The translations under genes and the position numbers were made by a program. From NCBI GenBank assembly GCA_964650845.1, contig CAZYXR010000005.1:1-64000 (forward strand): a DNA stretch of 64,000 nt, in the 5' to 3' direction. This stretch comes from UBA7692 sp964650845 (GTDB lineage: Bacteria; Bacteroidota; Bacteroidia; Chitinophagales; LD1). The notes beneath the pieces were generated by a model. That model worked only from the letters and a program-made list of their open reading frames with translations. It ran no database searches and was not told where the DNA came from. Of the stretch, positions 1 through 7,790 are shown piece after piece (the first letter of the stretch is position 1; each line of letters starts with the position of its first letter).

Positions 1-688
1 TGTGTAAAAGATTTTGAGGGCGCGTGCTTACATCAAAAGTGTTTCCAAAACCGATTTGACCCGTAGGAACGAAACGGGCAATATGAAGTCCATCTCCGTC
101 AAAAGGGGTGCCAAGGTCTCCCGATATAGCGGCATCTGCATCTGCTCCGCCCAAAAAGCGGAAAACCAAATCATCGGGGCCGGCAGTACCTACTCCGTCA
201 TCTGCCCATGATATAACGGTTTCGGTAACATCATCGCTAGCCGCACGTAATCCGATATACGATAAATCGCCATTGCCCGTAAAGGTTATTCCTGTTTTCA
301 TCCAATCGCGGTGTCCAAGCCCGTCAATACCTCCTGCCTGTGCGCTGGTATCTCCGTTTAAATGCAGCAAGCTGAATGCGCCTGTGTTGTAAATAAGCGC
401 GTTGCCCTGCGTAGCAATAGGGGAGTTTTGCCCTATCAGCAAGTAGCCGTTTCTGCTTAAAGATGCTCCATTGTTTACTACGTAGTTTACGGTTTGGTTG
501 AGTTTCATGCGGTTAAGCCCATTTGTTTGGAAGCGAATGGGAAGGTTATTTGTATTGTCTGTCCCTAAAATATTGTTAGTAGTGTTAACACCGTTTACGC
601 CCGTATTGATATTGCCGCCTGCTAACCAATTCTGAGAATACGCTGTAATTGAATACAGCAATGTAATTGTAAAGAATACTTTTTTCAT
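1..688 (-). CDS. Secreted protein of unknown function, 3' end beyond window
   Basis: The frame opens at the ATG at 688 and stays open for 229 codons to the window edge, so the C-terminus is missing. It starts with a signal peptide (MKKVFFTITLLYSITAYSQ). The mature part begins NWLAGGN and carries short motifs such as FQTNGLNRMKL and GYLLIGQ, a style found in exported, beta-rich, tail-fibre-like proteins of Bacteroidota; no catalytic motif is visible. The start codon overlaps the stop of the upstream minus-strand gene as ATGA, which suggests translational coupling. A 38-bp stretch of this gene (255-292) recurs exactly at 2039-2076. Function unknown; secretion is well supported. Confidence 0.7.
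   Translation of the reverse strand, partial: MKKVFFTITLLYSITAYSQNWLAGGNINTGVNGVNTTNNILGTDNTNNLPIRFQTNGLNRMKLNQTVNYVVNNGASLSRNGYLLIGQNSPIATQGNALIYNTGAFSLLHLNGDTSAQAGGIDGLGHRDWMKTGITFTGNGDLSYIGLRAASDDVTETVISWADDGVGTAGPDDLVFRFLGGADADAAISGDLGTPFDGDGLHIARFVPTGQIGFGNTFDVSTRPQNLLH
255..292. repeat. 38-bp direct repeat, copy 1
   Basis: These 38 bases are identical to 2039-2076 and in the same orientation. Copy 1 lies inside the partial secreted-protein gene on the minus strand. Confidence 0.9.
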
Positions 689-1671
689 TGTTTTAAAATT
701 TTATGAGTGAAAAAATGAATACCCGATTTAATGACAGCAGTATAAACACCACTGCTAAGAGTGTTTGTTGGGATTGTTTTTTTCTTTTCAACGACCCCCG
801 TTTCTCCAAATGCTATTTGCCCAAGCGCATTATATATCTCTACATTGTATTGGCTGATTGAAGAATTATTTGATATAATTAAATAATCAGCAACAGGATT
901 TGGGAATACCTGAAAATTGATAGGCAGATTTTCAGGTATTCCTAATGGATAAGAATATGACCTGCAATACTGTGAATCAGTTGACACACACACATCATCT
1001 AAAAAATAATAATTGTGCGACCCCAAAGGGTCAACAACATTTATAGATACGTGTTGATTATCAAAAAAACCACCAATGACAATTTGCTTATATGCGGAAT
1101 CTGCAACAAAAGAGCCATATATCTGTGTCCAATTTACAGAATCTGAAACTACACTATCAGTATATATGTGCGCATAATTGTCAATAAGGACATCACTATT
1201 GGGTGGAGGGGTGTATGCATCAGAAATAAACTTTGCTCCAATTTTATTATTTGCACCGTAGGAAGTACGTATCCATCCAATGTATGTCCAAGCCACTTTG
1301 AACGAAACATAATAACGCACCCCTATTTGTAATGGTTCTACTAAATCACAACCAACCATTTCATTAGACTTTATTTGCCCCGCAGAGTAAAAAATTAAAC
1401 CTAAATAAGAATTTCCTGATGCGGGTACTTGATAGCCAGCTCCATTACTTGGCGTACTAAAGGAGAATGGATGCTCAGCGGGAATACTCGTACCACAGGC
1501 TGTATAAAAATCAGGAGAAGACCGATATGTTTTCCAATAAACAACATAATTCATTTGATATGCGTCATCAGGACATCCTGTATATTCTTCAAACGAGGGA
1601 TTCGGGACAAGGTTTTGCTGTGCAAACAGAAATTGAACAGAAAGAGAAAGAATAAGAAGTATGTTTTTCAT
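685..1671 (-). CDS. T9SS type A sorting domain protein with N-terminal 'NPSFE' module
   Basis: This 328-residue secreted protein has a signal peptide (MKNILLILSLSVQFLFAQ) followed by NLVPNPSFEEYTGCP. That motif opens a beta-sandwich-like module found at the start of many Bacteroidota surface proteins. The last 75 or so residues (from FQVFPNPVADYLIISNN through LSSGVYTAVIKSG to HKILKQ) form a type A T9SS C-terminal signal, so the protein is probably carried across the outer membrane and anchored or released there. No catalytic residues are recognisable; binding to glycan or another surface is a guess. It is first in a two-gene minus-strand unit, with its TGA inside the ATGA that starts the next gene. 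Confidence 0.8.
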   Translation of the reverse strand: MKNILLILSLSVQFLFAQQNLVPNPSFEEYTGCPDDAYQMNYVVYWKTYRSSPDFYTACGTSIPAEHPFSFSTPSNGAGYQVPASGNSYLGLIFYSAGQIKSNEMVGCDLVEPLQIGVRYYVSFKVAWTYIGWIRTSYGANNKIGAKFISDAYTPPPNSDVLIDNYAHIYTDSVVSDSVNWTQIYGSFVADSAYKQIVIGGFFDNQHVSINVVDPLGSHNYYFLDDVCVSTDSQYCRSYSYPLGIPENLPINFQVFPNPVADYLIISNNSSISQYNVEIYNALGQIAFGETGVVEKKKTIPTNTLSSGVYTAVIKSGIHFFTHKILKQ

Positions 1672-1731
1672 TGACTTGTTTTTAGTATCTGATAAAACAC
1701 AAAACGAATATAAAACTATATCTCAGCTATA

Positions 1732-1790
1732 CAACATATCGGTTGCAATAATTTATTTTTTCAGTTTGCATACTTGCAACATATCTGTTG
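1732..1790. promoter_or_regulatory. Paired operator-like palindromes upstream of HTH gene
   Basis: Two copies of an imperfect palindrome CAAC-N6-GTTG lie at 1732-1745 (CAACATATCGGTTG) and 1777-1790 (CAACATATCTGTTG). Their left ends are 45 bp apart, about four helical turns. The second ends 3 nt before the ATG of the HTH gene at 1794. The site sits between two divergent genes. Half-sites of this size suit a dimeric HTH_3 repressor, so autoregulation and control of the secreted-protein pair are inferred. Confidence 0.55.
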
Positions 1791-1793
1791 TAA

Positions 1794-2039
1794 ATGTTAA
1801 GCAAAGAGGAATATCTTAAATTTTTTGGGGCGCATATTCGTATGCTGCGGAATAAAAAAGGATATACCCAACAGCATTTAAGCCACCTCATGGATAAAGA
1901 TACACAAAGCCTGCAAAGAGTAGAACGCGGTGTTATTAATCCTTCCATTTTTTACCTATATGAATTAGCTAATGCACTTGAAATAAACCCGAAAGAGTTA
2001 TTGAATTTTGAAACTGAAAAAGCTAAACAACCCAAATAA
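1794..2039 (+). CDS. Small XRE-family (HTH_3) transcriptional regulator
   Basis: This 81-residue protein is nearly all one Cro/C1-type helix-turn-helix domain. Residues 10-70 contain FGAHIRMLRNKKGYTQQHLS, then LQRVERGVINPSIFYLYELA and ALEINPKELL, the usual five-helix layout, with TQQHLSHLMDKDTQSLQRVE as the recognition region. There is no effector or protease domain, so it probably acts as a simple dimeric repressor or activator. The ATG lies 3 nt from a palindromic operator-like site and there is no Shine-Dalgarno, so the 5' leader is probably very short. It diverges from the secreted-protein pair at 1-1671. Its stop codon touches the second copy of the 38-bp repeat. Confidence 0.85.
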   Translation: MLSKEEYLKFFGAHIRMLRNKKGYTQQHLSHLMDKDTQSLQRVERGVINPSIFYLYELANALEINPKELLNFETEKAKQPK

Positions 2040-2076
2040 TATACGATAAATCGCCATTGCCCGTAAAGGTTATTCC
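2039..2076. repeat. 38-bp direct repeat, copy 2
   Basis: Exact copy of 255-292, starting on the last base of the HTH gene's stop codon. It is non-coding here. It may be a remnant of a duplicated secreted-protein gene, a recombination scar or an assembly join. Confidence 0.9.
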
Positions 2077-2083
2077 CTAGCTG

Positions 2084-2111
2084 TTCGAGATGTTCTTAAA
2101 GGCATCTCGAA
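2084..2111 (+). terminator. Hairpin downstream of HTH gene
   Basis: A perfect 9-bp stem (TTCGAGATG / CATCTCGAA) with a 10-nt loop starts 45 nt after the HTH stop codon. No run of T follows it, so it is a weak terminator candidate or an mRNA-stabilising hairpin. Confidence 0.4.
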
Positions 2112-2124
2112 TATCAATGTATAG

Positions 2125-2140
2125 ACACAAAATTTTGTGT
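2125..2140. promoter_or_regulatory. 16-bp perfect palindrome upstream of FAD oxidoreductase
   Basis: ACACAAAATTTTGTGT is a perfect palindrome 110 bp upstream of the ATG at 2250. Its size and symmetry fit a dimeric regulator site, but no regulator can be assigned. Confidence 0.35.
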
Positions 2141-2249
2141 TCACACCAAATAATACACATCATTTTATCCGCTTTAATAAAAAGTGCAATTTCGTGGCGC
2201 ACAAAAACACCTTGTGTATTCATCCGAAAAAAACTTTGATTAAAATTCA

Positions 2250-3779
2250 ATGGCAGATAAACAATATGACATTGTAATAGTAGGCTCCGGCTTGGGAGGC
2301 TTGCTGTGCGCTGCCATTTTAAGCAAAGAAGGGCTGCGTGTGTGTGTGATAGAAAAAAATGAACAGATAGGCGGAAACTTACAAACCTTTCAGCGCGATG
2401 GCGTAACTTTTGATACCGGTGTTCACTATTTGGGCGGTTTAGAAAAAGGGCAAAATCTTTACAAAATATTCCACTACTGCGGCATCATGGCTCGGCTGGA
2501 ACTTGCCTACATGGATAAAGAAGGTTCGGATGTTGTGTTGTTTAAAAATGATGCGACCGAATACCCGTACGGCATGGGCTATACCAATTTTATTCGTGTA
2601 ATGACTGAACTATTTCCAACCGAGGAAACAAACATTAAAAAGTATTGTAGCGATATTCAAAAAATTTGCCGTGCCATTCCAATGTACAATCTCGATGCCA
2701 AAGGTGTGTATCCCGAAGCCGAATTATTTACCCGCAGTGCAAAACAATATTTTGAAAATTTGACAAGCAATGAAAAACTGCGCAGTGTGTTAGCAGGCAC
2801 AAACATGTTGTATGCAGGCGTAGGCAACAAAACACCTTTGTACGTCCATGCACTTGTGGTAAACAGCTACATAGAAAGTGCCATGAAATGCACCGCAGGG
2901 GGCGACCAAATTGCAAAACTACTTGCCAGGGTTATTAAAGAAAATAATGGCGATATTTTCAGAAAGCAAAAAGTAATAAATTTTGTAGTGCAAAATGGCG
3001 AGATAAACCATGTACTGTGCCACAACAACGAAAAAATTTATGGCAAAAAATTCATCTCCAACATTCCACCGGCAACAACGTTGGATATGCTACAAACCGA
3101 CCTCATTAGAAATGCCTATCGCCATCGCATTAAAAGCCTCGAAAACTCCGTTTCGGTTTTTGTTGCATACATAGTGCTGAAGCCCAACACATGGAAATGC
3201 CGCAATCGCAACTACTACTATTCTGCACAAAATGACGTTTGGAATAATACCGAACACACCGATGCAAACTGGCCGCAATGCTACGCAATGTTTGAATGCG
3301 CTCATGGCAAAAACAAAGCCTATGCAGAAGGTTTGGCGGTGATGACCTATATGCGATATGACGAGGTGAGCAAGTGGCAAGAAACCACAAATACCACATT
3401 AGAAGAAAGCGATCGTAGCGAAGAATACCAGCAATTCAAAAGACAGAAAGCCGAACGACTGTTTAATGAAATTGAATTGAAGTTTCCGGGCTTTAAAGAT
3501 TCTGTTCAAGCATATTACACCTCCACACCACTCTCCTACCGCGATTACATAGGCAGTTATGACGGCAACATGTATGGCATTGCAAAAGATTTCAACGACC
3601 CGCTTAAAACAACCATTACTTCAAAAACTAAAATTCCCAACCTATTGCTAACAGGGCAAAACGTAAACTTGCATGGCGTGCTGGGCGTTTCTATAAGTGC
3701 TGTAATTACCTGCTCTATGCTGCTTGGAAAAGAATACCTTGTCAATAAAATTCTTGCTGCTAATGCGCAAACTGATTAA
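2250..3779 (+). CDS. NAD(P)/FAD-dependent oxidoreductase, phytoene desaturase / RetSat-like
   Basis: This 509-residue flavoprotein belongs to the CrtI/CrtH/retinol saturase superfamily. Residues 6-60 hold the FAD-binding dinucleotide fold (DIVIVGSGLGGLLCAAIL, then VIEKNEQIGGN) followed by FDTGVHYLGG. The C-terminus has the usual closing FAD contact (LLLTGQNVNLHGVLGVSISA). The length suits a desaturase, isomerase or saturase of polyenes. It is followed by a C45-family gene that overlaps it by 17 nt, so the two are probably co-translated. Such a pair has been seen within flexirubin/aryl-polyene pigment loci of Bacteroidota; no polyketide synthase genes are in this window, so the substrate remains open. 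Confidence 0.8.
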   Translation: MADKQYDIVIVGSGLGGLLCAAILSKEGLRVCVIEKNEQIGGNLQTFQRDGVTFDTGVHYLGGLEKGQNLYKIFHYCGIMARLELAYMDKEGSDVVLFKNDATEYPYGMGYTNFIRVMTELFPTEETNIKKYCSDIQKICRAIPMYNLDAKGVYPEAELFTRSAKQYFENLTSNEKLRSVLAGTNMLYAGVGNKTPLYVHALVVNSYIESAMKCTAGGDQIAKLLARVIKENNGDIFRKQKVINFVVQNGEINHVLCHNNEKIYGKKFISNIPPATTLDMLQTDLIRNAYRHRIKSLENSVSVFVAYIVLKPNTWKCRNRNYYYSAQNDVWNNTEHTDANWPQCYAMFECAHGKNKAYAEGLAVMTYMRYDEVSKWQETTNTTLEESDRSEEYQQFKRQKAERLFNEIELKFPGFKDSVQAYYTSTPLSYRDYIGSYDGNMYGIAKDFNDPLKTTITSKTKIPNLLLTGQNVNLHGVLGVSISAVITCSMLLGKEYLVNKILAANAQTD

Positions 3780-5439
3780 AGTTACATGTTACGTTTTGGG
3801 GTTTCTTGCACTGCTGTTGTGTGTAGTTTTTGCATACATCCGTTGGGGATTGGCACCGCAAATTCCCGATGTAAAAAACAAAACATCACTAAACCTAAAG
3901 CGCGAAACAATTGCTGCAAACCATTATCGAATTGGCAACAATTGGCTACGCAAAAACGAATACGGCTTGTGGGAAGAATACGTGGAAGGCGAAGCATTTG
4001 AGCGTGGCGTTATTACCGGAAAATTGAACAAAGAATTACTTCACTTACAAGAAGAGTACTTTGTTGAACAAATTGACGAGATAATACCGAGCAAAAGCTA
4101 CCTCACATTTTTGGCATTTGTAACACGCATTTTCAACCGAGAATTAGATCATCATTTTCCCGAAGAAAATAAAAAAGAAATCTATGGCGAATCGTTTTCT
4201 GCGCCCGATGAATTCAATTACATAGCACCTGCCTACGACCGCATGTTGAATTACCATGCAGCACACGATATTGGACATGCTTTGCAAAGTTTAGCGCTGG
4301 TAGGTTGCACATCATTTGGCACGTGGGGCAAGCGTACACAAGACTCTTCCATGCTTATCGGGCGAAATTTAGATTTTAGCTTAGGCGATAAATTTGCCCA
4401 AGACAAGATTGTTTATTTCTGCAAGCCCAATACAGGGCATCGTTTTGCAATTGTTACCTGGGGTGGCTTTATGGGTTGTGTTTCAGGCATGAACGAAAAA
4501 GGCTTAACCGTAACCATCAATGCTGCAAAATCTGATGTACCTACAAAAGCCACCACGCCAATCGCCATCATTGCAAGGCAAATACTTCAATATGCCGAAA
4601 ATATTGACGAAGCATTTGCTATTGCAAAAAAACATCAGTCGTTTGTTTGCGAAACTATCATGATTGGCTCGGCTTCCGATGGCAAAACAGCACTCATAGA
4701 AAAAAGTGTTGCAAAAACAGTGCTGTTGATGCCCGACTCAAACCTTATCATTTGCGCCAATCACTATCAAAGCGATTCATTTAAAAACGACAAGGATAAT
4801 ATTGAAAACATTGCCACTTCATCTTCTATGTATCGCTACAAAAGAATGAATGAATTGATAAGCCATTCACCTGCGCTTTCGCCTGTGCAAGCAGCAGCTA
4901 TTTTGCGCAATCAAAAAGGCATAAACGAAAAGAACATCGGCATGGGCAATGAAAAAGCCATGAATCAACTCATTAGCCATCACGCAGTAATCTTTCAACC
5001 CGAAAAAAGACAGATGTGGGTTTCGGCAAATCCGTATCAACTGGGCGCTTTTGTATGTTATAATCTAAACAAAGTTTTTGCCGAAGCTCCAGGCTTGAAT
5101 ATCAGCAAATCGCTTGCCGAAACCGACTTTACAATTCCGCAAGATTCCTTTTTGCATTCAAAAGATTGGGTAAAATTTCAGCAATTCAAAACCATGCGCA
5201 AGCAAATAAAACAAGCCATTAAAAACAAAGAATCGCTACAAAACGAAAGCACTTTTATAGCTCAATTCACCGCATCAAATCCCGAGTTTTGGGAAACTCA
5301 CTTTTGGATTGGGAAGTATTATCGTATGCAAAACAATTCGCAACAAGCCTCAAGCGCTTTCAAAAAAGCACTCACAAAAGAGATACACGACACTCGTGAA
5401 AAACAGAATATAGAAAAACTGCTTACTGCAAACAATTAG
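3763..5439 (+). CDS. C45-family Ntn acyltransferase/hydrolase with N-terminal membrane anchor
   Basis: This gene encodes 558 residues from the chosen ATG at 3763 (an upstream ATG at 3724 would lie deep inside the previous gene). Residues 1-25 form one hydrophobic segment, a membrane anchor or signal. The central region resembles the C45 / acyl-CoA:6-APA acyltransferase family: Cys182 in LVGCTSFGTWG is the expected nucleophile after self-cleavage, followed by GRNLDFSLGD, TWGGFMGCVSGMNEKGL and the conserved ICANHY. The last 60 or so residues resemble a TPR pair. It probably transfers or removes an acyl group outside the cytoplasmic membrane. It shares 17 nt with the oxidoreductase gene, suggesting one pathway. 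Its stop overlaps the convergent gene by 4 nt. Confidence 0.75.
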   Translation: MRKLIKVTCYVLGFLALLLCVVFAYIRWGLAPQIPDVKNKTSLNLKRETIAANHYRIGNNWLRKNEYGLWEEYVEGEAFERGVITGKLNKELLHLQEEYFVEQIDEIIPSKSYLTFLAFVTRIFNRELDHHFPEENKKEIYGESFSAPDEFNYIAPAYDRMLNYHAAHDIGHALQSLALVGCTSFGTWGKRTQDSSMLIGRNLDFSLGDKFAQDKIVYFCKPNTGHRFAIVTWGGFMGCVSGMNEKGLTVTINAAKSDVPTKATTPIAIIARQILQYAENIDEAFAIAKKHQSFVCETIMIGSASDGKTALIEKSVAKTVLLMPDSNLIICANHYQSDSFKNDKDNIENIATSSSMYRYKRMNELISHSPALSPVQAAAILRNQKGINEKNIGMGNEKAMNQLISHHAVIFQPEKRQMWVSANPYQLGAFVCYNLNKVFAEAPGLNISKSLAETDFTIPQDSFLHSKDWVKFQQFKTMRKQIKQAIKNKESLQNESTFIAQFTASNPEFWETHFWIGKYYRMQNNSQQASSAFKKALTKEIHDTREKQNIEKLLTANN

Positions 5440-7682
5440 TGTTTTACCAACACGCGCTTTACTTCTGTAAAGCCTTCGCTTTTTACTTGCAAAAGATACA
5501 TTCCTGCGGCTACACCTTCCACCTCAATTGGCAACACCAATTGCGCAGCAGTGCCGGTAAACACCTGTTGTACTTCCTGCCCAAAAACATTCACCAATGC
5601 TACCGTTACAGCAGTTGGCTTATCGAACGAAACAGCAGCAGTAAACAAAGTACTTGCCGGGTTTGGAAACACATTCAACTCTTTCAATACCGCAACTTCA
5701 CCTACAGCAGACGGCACAAAAATATTAGGATTGCCAACTATGAAACGCTGCGAAATTTGCGTACCAAAATCGGGCTCGAAGGTTTTGAAATTCGCATTGG
5801 ATGGATATCTTGTAAAACGCGCATAACCCGTGCCGGAGGTAGATTGATTGGCAAAAAAACTTAAGCCGTCTTTACCGGCATCATTCAACTCAAACTGGTA
5901 GCATCCAGTGGCCAGCACAAATGTTTCTGTATAAACTTTGTTTGCGGCAAGTGTGCCATTTTCATACCACAAATTGCCTTCATCGTCATGTAGATTCCAA
6001 GTGTTTTCGGTAAAATCGTTATTCGTTTTTAATACAAAATTAAATACGCTGTCGTAACGCGGCACAACATCGGCAAGCACGCGCAAAGTATCGTTCCATC
6101 TGTACTCGTCTGCTGCACCATTGGCTTTTGCAATCCACACTTTAAAAACCAAATGCGATGAATCGCTGATTACCCGATAAGGCAACGAAACAGTTTCTGT
6201 TCTATCAAAAGCCAAGTTGCCCGTCCAATCGTGAAAGAATAATTCTTTACCCTCCATGCCATAGTAAATGCGAGCACTTGTAAGTGCCTGCGAACCATTG
6301 TTTTTGATAACAACTTTAGGATTTGCACAAATAGGGTTAAATCGTTTATACGCATCGTGTTTATTGGGCGCAATAACATCTTCAACTGAAGCATCTAAGC
6401 CAAAATTATTTGCACCATAAGTAACCACCTGCGACTGAATTGTGTAAATAGGATTAAAGCCCGCTGGATCTAAATCTTCATAGGCTTCGGGAACAACTTG
6501 CAACAACAAATTACTGCCGCTCAAAACCGGAGTTAATTCAAATTCATGCGTTAAACCTTTATCGCCAGGGCACCAGTTTGCTCTATCCAAAAGCCAAGTG
6601 CCACTTTGGTGCCACAAAGGATTCATACCGCAATCATCGCGCCAAACATTTTGTGTGGCAACTATTGAGTTGTTCGCCATCACGTCATAAGTTTTATTAC
6701 AAAACTCTGCGCAGTTGTCGGTGTTATCGGTTCCAAAACCGTGCCCTGTGGCGGCATAGCGAAACTTAGCTTGAGTTTCTGCCGCGCTTAAAGCAAAACT
6801 CTTTTGCACAAGTTGATTTTCTAATGGATTTGTGGCACTACCATACCCAAAATCGCCATTGTAAACATTGCGTACTGTTTTTACTTCGCGAGCGGGCGTG
6901 CCTTCCACCAAATCAAAATCGAGCGTAACTGTAAAGCCACTGCTCCAACCATTATAAAATGCGCGAAGCAACACAGTATCGTGTAGCAAAGGCGCAAAAT
7001 CGGTTACATCAAACCGAAAAGTATTTGTCCAAGATTTATTGTAGTAACCACCATAAGGTGTAATTACCCGTGCCAACTCGTAACGTTCCAGCACATCAAA
7101 TTTTTCATACACGCTCGTTTTGTACACAACTTTGGTATCTGTGGCTTGCACAAAAAACGAATCAGTTTTTGCTCCTGTAGAATCAAATATGTAGTTGTAA
7201 TAATTTGCCTGCCATGTATAAAATGAATCTGTTTGAAAATATGGTTGCGTTGTATCAGAAAACAATCGCACAAACGAAGAATCGGCAGGTATGGTGTCTG
7301 TAGTTTTTGCGCTTGAATTAAAAACAGTTTTCACTGTTGGCAAATTGCTGTAAACAAATGTATCTACTGCATTATTGTTCACCGTAAAGTTTGGAACAAG
7401 TTTAAGTGTAGAATCAATTGCTCCGGTTTTTTTCATTAAAAAAATCTGTGTGGTGTAATCCCACTGCGAGCAGCCAGTAGTAGGGCAGCCCAAAGTATAA
7501 TGCATGATTATTTTGTTATACTTTTTTGTAGCCGAAGGAAAAACAGCAACTGTATCATAATTGCCATACCATGTCATTGCCTTCTTATCATGTGCCTTTA
7601 CTTTTATTGTATCGCCCGTAGCAGCACACAGCGAAAAAGACCAAACAAACAGAATAAGAACTGAAGCAAATGCGTTTTTCAT
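5436..7682 (-). CDS. Peptide-N-glycosidase F-like secreted protein with T9SS type A domain
   Basis: The start at 7682 gives a clean signal peptide (MKNAFASVLILFVWSFSLCA); an in-frame ATG at 7718 would add 12 unlikely residues. The N-terminal third, with HYTLGCPTTGCSQWDYTTQI, matches the PNGase F N-terminal fold with its conserved Cys and Trp-Asp. The middle contains Cys-rich stretches (NCAEFCNKTYD, WRDDCGMNPLW) typical of PNGase F-related proteins. The last 80 residues (LNVFPNPASTLFTAAVSF to KRVLVKH) are a T9SS type A sorting domain. It may cleave N-glycans from glycoproteins, but catalytic residues cannot be confirmed without alignment; this subgroup also includes non-enzymatic peptide-binding members. 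Confidence 0.7.
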   Translation of the reverse strand: MKNAFASVLILFVWSFSLCAATGDTIKVKAHDKKAMTWYGNYDTVAVFPSATKKYNKIIMHYTLGCPTTGCSQWDYTTQIFLMKKTGAIDSTLKLVPNFTVNNNAVDTFVYSNLPTVKTVFNSSAKTTDTIPADSSFVRLFSDTTQPYFQTDSFYTWQANYYNYIFDSTGAKTDSFFVQATDTKVVYKTSVYEKFDVLERYELARVITPYGGYYNKSWTNTFRFDVTDFAPLLHDTVLLRAFYNGWSSGFTVTLDFDLVEGTPAREVKTVRNVYNGDFGYGSATNPLENQLVQKSFALSAAETQAKFRYAATGHGFGTDNTDNCAEFCNKTYDVMANNSIVATQNVWRDDCGMNPLWHQSGTWLLDRANWCPGDKGLTHEFELTPVLSGSNLLLQVVPEAYEDLDPAGFNPIYTIQSQVVTYGANNFGLDASVEDVIAPNKHDAYKRFNPICANPKVVIKNNGSQALTSARIYYGMEGKELFFHDWTGNLAFDRTETVSLPYRVISDSSHLVFKVWIAKANGAADEYRWNDTLRVLADVVPRYDSVFNFVLKTNNDFTENTWNLHDDEGNLWYENGTLAANKVYTETFVLATGCYQFELNDAGKDGLSFFANQSTSGTGYARFTRYPSNANFKTFEPDFGTQISQRFIVGNPNIFVPSAVGEVAVLKELNVFPNPASTLFTAAVSFDKPTAVTVALVNVFGQEVQQVFTGTAAQLVLPIEVEGVAAGMYLLQVKSEGFTEVKRVLVKH

Positions 7683-7734
7683 TTTGCAAAGAAAGTGTTT
7701 CAATGCCAAAAGTGCCAAACACTACAGGTTCATA

Positions 7735-7756
7735 CAATAGCTGCAAAATGCTATTG
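7735..7756. terminator. Small hairpin between two minus-strand secreted-protein genes
   Basis: A 7-bp stem (CAATAGC / GCTATTG) with an 8-nt loop lies about 35 nt downstream of the protease stop codon, on the minus strand. No strong T-run follows. It is a weak terminator or processing-site candidate. Confidence 0.3.
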
Positions 7757-7790
7757 CATTCACTTTGAGAGCATTACTCAAAAAAATCCA

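Noticed and set aside
1672..2140. Mobile element carrying the HTH gene between 38-bp repeats
   Set aside because: No transposase, integrase or terminal inverted repeats; the repeat is part of a coding sequence.
2250..5439. Complete flexirubin or aryl-polyene cluster
   Set aside because: Only two candidate genes are present; ketosynthases, carrier protein and thioesterase are absent in this window.
5436..5439. 4-nt overlaps of convergent stops (also 34307-34310 and 50842-50845) as signs of rearrangement
   Set aside because: Common in compact Bacteroidota genomes; the genes on both sides are full length or explained otherwise.
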